Source: G963665405 sp963665405 | GTDB lineage: Bacteria > Chloroflexota > Dehalococcoidia > Lucifugimonadales > G963665405 | Reading direction: 5' to 3' | Assembly: GCA_963665405.2 (NCBI GenBank) | Contig: CAXXUH010000004.1 | Location: 620,001-684,000, forward strand | DNA length: 64,000 nucleotides | Part shown: positions 58,502 through 64,000 of the stretch, piece after piece | Layout of the letters: every line of letters begins with the position of its first letter | Position numbering within the stretch: position 1 is the first letter of the stretch | Notes under the pieces: model-generated | What the model was told of the DNA's origin: nothing | What the model saw: only the letters and a program-made list of their open reading frames with translations | Databases searched by the model: none | Position numbers and translations under genes: made by a program

Positions 58502-58561
58502 CTTCCATGACACGCGGGCTAAGCTCTAACGGGCGCAGTTCCGACCGAATAGGGGGCGAAG

Positions 58562-59617
58562 ATGAACCGCAAAGGCCAATCCGGCAAGATCCAGACCGTG
58601 CTCGGTACGATCGAGCCCGAGGCGCTGGGTGTCACGCTCACACACGAGCACCTGCTGATCGACCTTGAGTGTTATTTCGAGTTACCGGAGGAGGCCAGCG
58701 AGAGGGCCTGGGTGCATGCGCCGGTGACGATGGATCGACTCGGTGGGCTCACGAAGAGATTCTACAATCTGGACAACATGAAGCTGCTCGACACCCAGGT
58801 CGCCATCGAGGAGGTCCTGCCGTACAAATACGCCGGAGGGCACTCGCTCGTGGACACGACCAGCATCGGGATCTCACGGGACCCGCTGGCCCTCGCCCGC
58901 ATCTCCCGGGCCACGGGCCTCAACGTGATAATGGGCGCGAGCCACTACGTTCCGCTGTCCTACCCGGACGACATGGACAGCCGCAGCGAGGAAGACATAG
59001 CCGACGAGATCATCCGGGACGTCACGGTCGGGGTAGGGGATACCGGGGTACGGTCCGGCGTCATAGGCGAGGTCGGCAACTTCTGGCCGATGACCGACAA
59101 TCAGCGTAAGGTCCTGCGGGCGTCCGGATATGCCCAAAAGGAGACCGGGGCGGCCGTGACCATCCACCCCGGGACGGACACGGCCTCTCCTCCGCAGATC
59201 CTGGGAGTCCTCGTGGATGCGGGTGCCGATCCGGGCAAGGTCATCATGGGCCACCTGGACAGCTACAACGACACTGGAATGCTCGAGGAGCTGGTCGATG
59301 CCGGATGCTACGTCCAGTGGGACATTTTCGGGTTCGAAGACTCCTCGTTCGACAGTCTGGCTGGGCAGCCCATCGAGCCCTTCACCGACGTCCAGCGCAT
59401 GCAGAAGATGGAGTTCATGGCCGAGCAGGGATTCGGAGACCGGATACTTGCCGCGCACGACGTGTGCGTCAAGCGGCATTACCGGCGGTACGGGGGTAAG
59501 TCGTACGACCATATCCTCGACAACGTGGTCCCCAGGATGAGGAGGCGGGGTTTCTCCCAGGACCTGATCCGGAACATCCTCGTCGAGAACCCCCGGAGGG
59601 CGCTGACCTTCAAGTAG
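58562..59617 (+). CDS. Phosphotriesterase-family metal-dependent hydrolase
   Basis: The 351-residue TIM-barrel protein has the first metal motif THEHL, a bridging carboxylate in VIGEVGN (Glu where phosphotriesterase proper has a carboxylated Lys), TIHPG and GHLD histidines, and the final Asp in AAHDVC. This pattern suits the lactonase/PHP-like branch of the family and not organophosphate hydrolases. It acts on lactones or other esters; the true substrate is unknown. It starts at ATG 58562 (MNRKGQSGKIQTVLGTIEPE) with gggggcgaag upstream. It is complete and stands alone between scars of mobile DNA. Confidence 0.88.
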   Translation: MNRKGQSGKIQTVLGTIEPEALGVTLTHEHLLIDLECYFELPEEASERAWVHAPVTMDRLGGLTKRFYNLDNMKLLDTQVAIEEVLPYKYAGGHSLVDTTSIGISRDPLALARISRATGLNVIMGASHYVPLSYPDDMDSRSEEDIADEIIRDVTVGVGDTGVRSGVIGEVGNFWPMTDNQRKVLRASGYAQKETGAAVTIHPGTDTASPPQILGVLVDAGADPGKVIMGHLDSYNDTGMLEELVDAGCYVQWDIFGFEDSSFDSLAGQPIEPFTDVQRMQKMEFMAEQGFGDRILAAHDVCVKRHYRRYGGKSYDHILDNVVPRMRRRGFSQDLIRNILVENPRRALTFK

Positions 59618-59664
59618 CCGCCCATCGAACCACAACCGTTGCGGCCAGGAAGCGCACTACTTCA

Positions 59665-60205
59665 CTACACCGGAGTGAACTTCTCGCGCTGCGATGGAGA
59701 GACGTCGACCTGGACACGGCAGTCTTGTCGGTGGTTCAGGCTTTGATCCGCCTGAGGGATGGCCGGACGGTTTTCCACGAGCCCAAAACATCCCGCGGGC
59801 GCAGGCAGGTCGCGCTACCTCCCGCAGCAGTCCTGGGGCTCAGGCACCATCGAGAGCGGCAGGAGGCTGAAAATCTACTCCTCAGCGGTCAGCAGGAGGT
59901 GGGGCATGGCTTTGTCTTTTGTAGGACCGATGGTTCGCCAATGTTGCCTGACACAGTTTCCCACGGGTTCGGCAAGGCAGCGAGGCGCGCCGGTCTGAAC
60001 GGAATCCGGCTCCACGACCTCCGCCATACTCACGCATCGCTAATGCTGAAGCAGGGTGTGCACCGGAAATAGTCTCGGAAAGACTTGGCCACAGCAGCGT
60101 CAGTATTACCCTGGACACGTACTCTCACGTCCTGCCCGGACTCCAGGAGGCTGCGGCGCTTAGATTCGGGGAAAGCCTGATCGAACTGGGGAGTAGTGAG
60201 GCCGC
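59665..60205 (+). pseudogene. Tyrosine recombinase (integrase), N-terminally deleted and frameshifted
   Basis: Starting near 59665 the frame reads SLHRSELLALRWRDVDLDTA (catalytic Arg region), PKTSRGRRQVALPPAAVLGL, HGFGKAARRAGLNGIRLHDL and RHTHASLMLKQGVH (the HxLR motif). At about 60059 a base change shifts the frame, and the remaining part continues as PEIVSERLGHSSVSITLDTY and SHVLPGLQEAAALRF with the GH and catalytic Tyr. The N-terminal half is missing and no start exists. The IS1380 copy 2 begins right at the end (60209). With the tRNA-Thr fragment at 58053 it points to a decayed integrative element. Confidence 0.8.
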
Positions 60206-60208
60206 GTT

Positions 60209-61924
60209 AGCCCGAATCCACCGAAGGTATGACGTTGCAGCAGCAGAATGGGTGATGAGGGGCAAAGGGAGGCGATGGTCCGGGCACGATTCGGGTAAAT
60301 GGGGCCGGTGTCTGTCTTCAGCCGCCGCGGGGAGACCTTGTGACCGTCTGGGGACGTTGGGTAGGGCGAGATGGCGGGGAGAGGACGCGGCGAGAGGTGC
60401 TCGCGGACCGGACTGGCGCGAGTTTGCGGGGACGTTCGGTTGGGCGGATGGCGGGTCAGTTGCGGACGGGCGCCGTCAGGCTGGGAGTGGAATCGCTCGC
60501 AGCCGTGCCAGGGCGCGACTGAACTGGGTTTCCCAAGGCCAGCGCTGTGGCAGATGCAGGGTGAGGCGGCGTGCCGAGGGGGTGAGCCGTCCGGCCAGGG
60601 AGAAGAACCGTCGCCGAAGGGTCTTGGTGGTCGCGATCTGCTCGCCCAGACCGATCCGCGCCGTCCAGCGGGCCAGGTTGTGGGCCATCACCTGTACCGC
60701 CAGCCAAGCGCCGTTGGCGGCGAAGCGGCCGGACGGCATGTGGTTCAGACCGACGCCGTACTTGAGGTCTCGAATGGCGTTCTCGATCTCGGCGTGGCGG
60801 CGGTGGTCGGCCTCCAGTTCCAGGGTCTCTCCGTCCCGGTCGGTGATGAAGCCGTGATAGCTGTAGGTGGCGAAGAGGGCCAGTTGGGAACCGGGCGTGG
60901 GCTTCACCCGCCGGACGATGAGCCGCACCGGTGCGGCGCCGGGCTCAGTCCGGAAGGGGGTGTAGGTGGACTGCGCCACATCGGCGGCGCCGTCCATCCA
61001 GTAGGGGACCGGCGTCCAGTCTGCATCGGGAATCGCCTCGATCAGGTTCCGCAGGCTTTTGTGCTGGCGGATGGTGATGGAGAAGCGGACATCCATCTCA
61101 CGACAGGCGGCGACGAGAGCGTGGGCGTAGAAGCCGCTGTCGGCCCGCGCCGTAAGTTGCCCGCTGGCCCCGGCACGGCGAACCCGGCTCACCGTTTCAC
61201 GCAGGAAGTGGGCGGCGCCCCGAGCGGTGTTGGCGCGGCCCTCGCGCAGCCGGGACATCAGCACGTCGCCGGTGCCGGCGGCGACGGCCAACAGGGGGTG
61301 ATAGCCCCGCTTGCCGGGATAGCCGTGGTGGCGCGCTCCCTCCTTGGCCAGTCCATAGGTCTCGCAGATGGTCGAGTCCAGGTCGATGGTCAGGGGCGAG
61401 TCGCCGGGTCCGGCCCCAGCGGCCCAGGCCCGGGCCAACAACTGGCGGCTCACGCGGTCGAGTTGACGGACATGCCCCCACCGGAAGCTGCGCAGGAAGG
61501 TCCCCAGGGTGGATGGCGCCTTGACCACGCAGCCTAGAACACCGACCGTCCCACCAGCGCGCAGCGCATCGGCGTCGTCGATGCAGTCGCCGCCAGCCAG
61601 CGCGGAAGCGACCAGCGTCAGCATCTTGTCCCCCGTGTTCGCCCGTCCCGGCGCGCCGCCGAGGTCAAGGTGATGGTCGACGAGTTCTCGCAGGCCCAGG
61701 TGCCGGGCGAGGGTGGCCGGCACGAGCAGGCCGGCATTGGCCACCAGGCGATGGTCGTCAAAGAGGATGCGGATACGGTCGGGTTTGTTCTGTGGCAGCA
61801 TCTATTGGGTGCTCCTTGTTTCCGCGCGGGTTTCTGTTTCAAACCCATTATCCCAGATTCAGAGGAGCACCCTCTAGCTTCTTCATGGGCTGTCCCCAAG
61901 GCCGTCATTCGGTGGATTCGGGCT
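60209..61924 (-). mobile_element. IS1380-family element, copy 2 (intact)
   Basis: The 1,716-bp element has ends agcccgaatccaccga and tcggtggattcgggct and is nearly identical to copy 1 at 39871-41581, in the same orientation. The left flank is an integrase pseudogene and the right flank a membrane-protein fragment. The adjacent bases (cgtt and tagg) give no matching target duplication. Two direct copies 20 kb apart could recombine and delete the intervening region. Confidence 0.9.
60476..61801 (-). CDS. IS1380-family transposase (intact)
   Basis: The 441-residue DDE transposase starts MLPQNKPDRIRILFDDHRLV. Catalytic motifs are LTIDLDSTICETYG, ARADSGFYAHALV and AEIENAIRDLKYGVGLNHMP (with the Glu missing in copy 1). 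The C-terminus ends TQFSRALARLRAIPLPA. The sequence is otherwise nearly the same as the frameshifted copy at 40138-41458, so this copy could supply transposase to both. Confidence 0.93.
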   Translation of the reverse strand: MLPQNKPDRIRILFDDHRLVANAGLLVPATLARHLGLRELVDHHLDLGGAPGRANTGDKMLTLVASALAGGDCIDDADALRAGGTVGVLGCVVKAPSTLGTFLRSFRWGHVRQLDRVSRQLLARAWAAGAGPGDSPLTIDLDSTICETYGLAKEGARHHGYPGKRGYHPLLAVAAGTGDVLMSRLREGRANTARGAAHFLRETVSRVRRAGASGQLTARADSGFYAHALVAACREMDVRFSITIRQHKSLRNLIEAIPDADWTPVPYWMDGAADVAQSTYTPFRTEPGAAPVRLIVRRVKPTPGSQLALFATYSYHGFITDRDGETLELEADHRRHAEIENAIRDLKYGVGLNHMPSGRFAANGAWLAVQVMAHNLARWTARIGLGEQIATTKTLRRRFFSLAGRLTPSARRLTLHLPQRWPWETQFSRALARLRAIPLPA

Positions 61925-62145
61925 TAGGCTCCGTCTTTTCGGTTATGGTCTTGGGCGCGGCATTGTTCGGCGCGGATGGCCTAAGCGTGACGTTCGCGGT
62001 GCTCGGGTGGGTGGTCACATTCGGGGTCACTGCGGTGGACGCCTGGCTCGTCGCAGAGAAGAAGGATTCCCGGACGAGTCCGAGGGCTCGCCACGGGTCG
62101 ATCGACTTCCCAAGCGACAGTGCCCCTGAGCGCCGCTACCAGTAA
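61925..62145 (+). pseudogene. Membrane protein 3' fragment cut by IS1380
   Basis: After the IS1380 right end the plus-strand frame reads GSVFSVMVLGAALFGADGLS, then VTFAVLGWVVTFGVTAVDAW and LVAEKKDSRTSPRARHGSID. One or two membrane helices and a polar C-terminus are evident. The 5' part is replaced by IS sequence. The protein is not recognised. Confidence 0.5.
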
Positions 62146-62219
62146 CGGAAGAGGGGCGGGGCCTCAGCCCCACCCCATGTGCCGTCGAGACGGCGATCGA
62201 ACCCCCCGAATCACCCCTG

Positions 62220-62993
62220 CTAGACAGACGGTTTGACGGCCCGGATGGTCATACTCGCCACCGCGGGCGCGTCGCCGGCATTGTCCGAGCCCGCCCCACT
62301 CTCGCCTTGGACGCTGATCCGCACGAAGCCGGCCAACTCCAGGCCGTGCCGGTAGTCTTCGGCCGTTATCGCGCCGGCCACACACCCGACGTACTCCTCG
62401 ACCGATCTCTTGGTCTCGTCCGGGAGATCGCCGACGAGAACTATGTCAGAGACCTCGAAGCGGCCGCCGGGCTTGAGCACCCGGAGCACTTCGCCGAAGA
62501 CCCGGCTCTTGTCCGGCGAGAGGTTGACGACGCAGTTCGATATGACCACGTCGACCGAGCCGTCGGCCACCGGCAGCGCCTCCATCTCACCCAGCCTGAA
62601 CTCCACGTTCTCGAAGCCACCCTTCGCACGGTTGGCCCTGGCACGGTCAATCATCTCCGGCGTCATGTCCACGCCGATGACCTTCCCGCTAGGCCCAACA
62701 CTACTCGACGCCAGAAAGCAGTCGATGCCTCCGCCCGACCCCAGGTCCAGGACGGTCTCGCCCTCTTCCAGGGCAGCGAGCGCCAGCGGATTCCCGCATC
62801 CGAGGCCCAGGTTGGCGCCCTCCGGCAGCTTCGATAGCTCGTCGGCGGTGTATCCGAGGTCGGCAACCTCCAGCGGGGAGGTGTTCGAGCTTTCGCACCC
62901 GCACTCGCTGCCACAGCACGAGCCGCCTCCCTTTGCGATACCCGCGTACCCGTCCCGGACCAGCTTCTTGATCTCCGCTTCTGTATGCTGCAT
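62220..62993 (-). CDS. arsM: Arsenite methyltransferase-like SAM enzyme
   Basis: The 257-residue protein starts at ATG 62993 (MQHTEAEIKKLVRDGYAGIA) with a strong aaaggagg site; the longer in-frame start is not needed. The N-terminal Cys-rich segment SCCGSECGCESS, the SAM motif VLDLGSGGGIDCFLAS, the Cys in VISNCVVNLSPDK and a further Cys in EEYVGCVAGAITAEDY are typical of ArsM, which methylates As(III) bound to Cys thiols. It lies near a small AbrB-like protein of the HgcAB-associated kind, which may form a metalloid-resistance unit with it. No arsR is seen nearby. Confidence 0.88.
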   Translation of the reverse strand: MQHTEAEIKKLVRDGYAGIAKGGGSCCGSECGCESSNTSPLEVADLGYTADELSKLPEGANLGLGCGNPLALAALEEGETVLDLGSGGGIDCFLASSSVGPSGKVIGVDMTPEMIDRARANRAKGGFENVEFRLGEMEALPVADGSVDVVISNCVVNLSPDKSRVFGEVLRVLKPGGRFEVSDIVLVGDLPDETKRSVEEYVGCVAGAITAEDYRHGLELAGFVRISVQGESGAGSDNAGDAPAVASMTIRAVKPSV

Positions 62994-63110
62994 GGTTCCT
63001 CCTTTACTCTTCACTTGACCTCCAGCAGGGTGATCTAAGAAGCCCTTTCGACCATCCCCTCCGATACGCCCTGATTCATCGGGACATCGAGAGTCTCGAT
63101 GAGTGAAGCA

Positions 63111-63200
63111 TCATCGGACCTGGCCCCCTTCCTGGCCAGGAAGGGGGGTAGCTGAAATCTGAGGGACACCCTCAGACTCCCGGCAATCCCGACTTGTCGG
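63111..63200 (-). repeat. Dispersed intergenic repeat, family A (inverted copy), plus a hairpin
   Basis: The reverse complement reads tgccgggagtctgagggtgt then ccctcag, and the perfect palindrome ccttcctggccaggaagg lies at 63126-63143. It matches 935-1005 and 22893-22996. Adjacent is another hairpin, atcccgacttgtcgggat (63185-63202). The unit separates arsM (upstream side) and the AbrB-like gene and could terminate transcripts. Confidence 0.75.
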
Positions 63201-63253
63201 GATCTGCGCACCCCATACCCCATGATCTTGCCAGTAGTCCAAATGCCCGTGGC

Positions 63254-63541
63254 TCATCGATCGCTCGAAGCGCCCTTCATTACCGGACCCAGAACCGCCG
63301 CGACCATCCCAGACAGCTCCTCGACCTTCATCAAGGCGATGCAGCACAGCCGGCCGTCGTTCTCGTAGCTGACTACGGCCAGCTTGTCGCCCGCCGAGAT
63401 CCCGGCCCGCTCTCGAATCTCCTTGGGGAGCACCATCTGTCCGCGCTCGTCGATGGACACGACGGCCTCGACCTTGCAGCAGGCCCCGCTGGCGGCCGAC
63501 CCCTTGCCTGATACAGCTCTTCGCTTGTAACGCGTCGTCAC
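63254..63541 (-). CDS. AbrB/SpoVT-type protein (HgcAB-associated family)
   Basis: A 95-residue protein from GTG 63541 (ggagg lies about five bases upstream; a TTG at 63553 is the alternative). The N-terminus has a Cys pair (SGACCKVEAVVSIDERGQMV), followed by the swapped-hairpin AbrB DNA-binding fold LPKEIRERAGISAGDKLAVV. A second Cys pair lies in GRLCCIALMKVEEL. This Cys-rich AbrB type is annotated as HgcAB-associated or metal-responsive in other genomes. It may sense arsenic or mercury, which is inference. Confidence 0.75.
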   Translation of the reverse strand: MTTRYKRRAVSGKGSAASGACCKVEAVVSIDERGQMVLPKEIRERAGISAGDKLAVVSYENDGRLCCIALMKVEELSGMVAAVLGPVMKGASSDR

Positions 63542-63809
63542 AGCAACCTCCAAAAGTCAGAAGAATCAGAATAAGCTGATCCAACAGTAACCGATGACTA
63601 CTTGGATTGTCAAGCATGTGAAACTGGCGCTCGTCGTTGACACAGGCGGTCGGCGTTGCTACACTCGAAAACGTTGCAATTGTCCTCGTTTCCCCGGTAG
63701 GCACCAGCTTCCACCCATGCACGGTCCGTTGGATTGGTCCGCCATCGAGGTGGTCGGCTGTGCACCCAAGATCGGGACCAGCAGCCCAGCGTCAGGAGGT
63801 TTCTCACAG

Positions 63810-64000
63810 ATGGCAGCGACGAAAAAGAGGACCACGGTCGGGAGGGTGGTGGGAGCCAAAGAGGTCTTCACGCCCGAGTTCATCGAGTACCTCGAGGCCC
63901 TGCACGACCGGTTTACTCCTCGTATCCACGAGCTGCGGGCCAAGCGGGCCAAGGTTCTCGACAACGCGATCAAGCGGAACGGGATGCCTGGTCCGCTCCC
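63810..64000 (+). CDS. Probable malate synthase, N-terminus (truncated by window)
   Basis: Only 63 codons are inside the window, starting MAATKKRTTVGRVVGAKEVF at ATG 63810 with caggaggt ten to seventeen bases upstream. The piece VFTPEFIEYLEALHDRFTPR with IHELRAKRAKVLDNAIKRNG resembles the N-terminal helical segment of malate synthase A (LTPEAL..LA.LH..F..R..EL). Malate synthase condenses glyoxylate with acetyl-CoA. The rest of the gene lies beyond the window. The call is provisional because the catalytic part is not visible. Confidence 0.5.
   Translation, partial: MAATKKRTTVGRVVGAKEVFTPEFIEYLEALHDRFTPRIHELRAKRAKVLDNAIKRNGMPGPL

Overview
The window is 64 kb of high-GC bacterial DNA. I infer a Chloroflexota genome, most likely of the Dehalococcoidia/SAR202 type. 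The reasons are the gene content (TPR lipoproteins, FdhA/NuoEF-type formate dehydrogenase, tungsten/molybdenum aldehyde oxidoreductase, FAD-GcvT oxidoreductase, HgcAB-associated AbrB-like protein) and dispersed G/C-rich intergenic repeats. No rRNA or complete tRNA was seen, so the taxonomy is inference.

Layout. 1-2.1 kb: the end of an HpcH/HpaI aldolase and a zinc alcohol dehydrogenase. 2.2-5.9 kb: a SIR2-NTPase defence-type gene split by an IS5-family element, whose removal restores one 810-residue reading frame. 7.4-16.3 kb (minus strand): mobA, moaD-like, aldehyde:ferredoxin oxidoreductase, NuoE-like and NuoF-like subunits, a HicBA-like pair, a possible HEPN protein and formate dehydrogenase alpha. 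16.4-19.4 kb: a complete 3,008-bp IS1-family transposon with perfect 16-bp ends and an 8-bp target duplication. It carries three passenger genes, including an XRE-ImmA/IrrE protein and its operon partner. 19.7-22.8 kb: two MoeA genes, one fused to a periplasmic-binding-like domain. 23.2-26.5 kb: a large NTPase-TPR-TIR protein with nearly identical 111-bp tandem repeats. 26.7-39.8 kb: mostly chromosomal genes: formate-THF ligase, chorismate synthase, three winged-helix regulators (two with receivers lacking the phospho-acceptor Asp), a cNMP-binding protein, cis-prenyltransferase, two coiled-coil paralogues, J-domain and EVE proteins, a TPR lipoprotein and a NarL-type regulator.

39.9-62.1 kb is an eroded accessory region. 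It holds two near-identical IS1380 copies, an ISNCY-type element, an IS21 element, and remnants of an FRG-domain gene, an ISL3 transposase, two tyrosine recombinases, a kinase and a tRNA-Thr. Broken genes include a TPR lipoprotein with an in-frame stop, a frameshifted trypsin-like protease, a short DppC-type permease and an MFS transporter without its N-terminus. Apparently intact genes here are a peptide-type solute-binding protein, a DppB-type permease, an FAD-GcvT oxidoreductase and a phosphotriesterase-family hydrolase. 62.2-64 kb: an ArsM-like methyltransferase, an AbrB-like regulator and the start of a probable malate synthase.

How the genes work together. FDH, AOR, MoeA/MobA/MoaD and formate-THF ligase form a coherent C1/molybdopterin theme: molybdo- or tungstoenzymes, their cofactor supply, and formate entry into the folate pool. 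Separately, two NTPase-effector genes (SIR2 and TIR), HicBA and the transposon-borne XRE-ImmA pair mark anti-phage or toxin-antitoxin functions scattered between housekeeping genes. Several frameshifts lie in G runs, so some apparent pseudogenes could be assembly errors.
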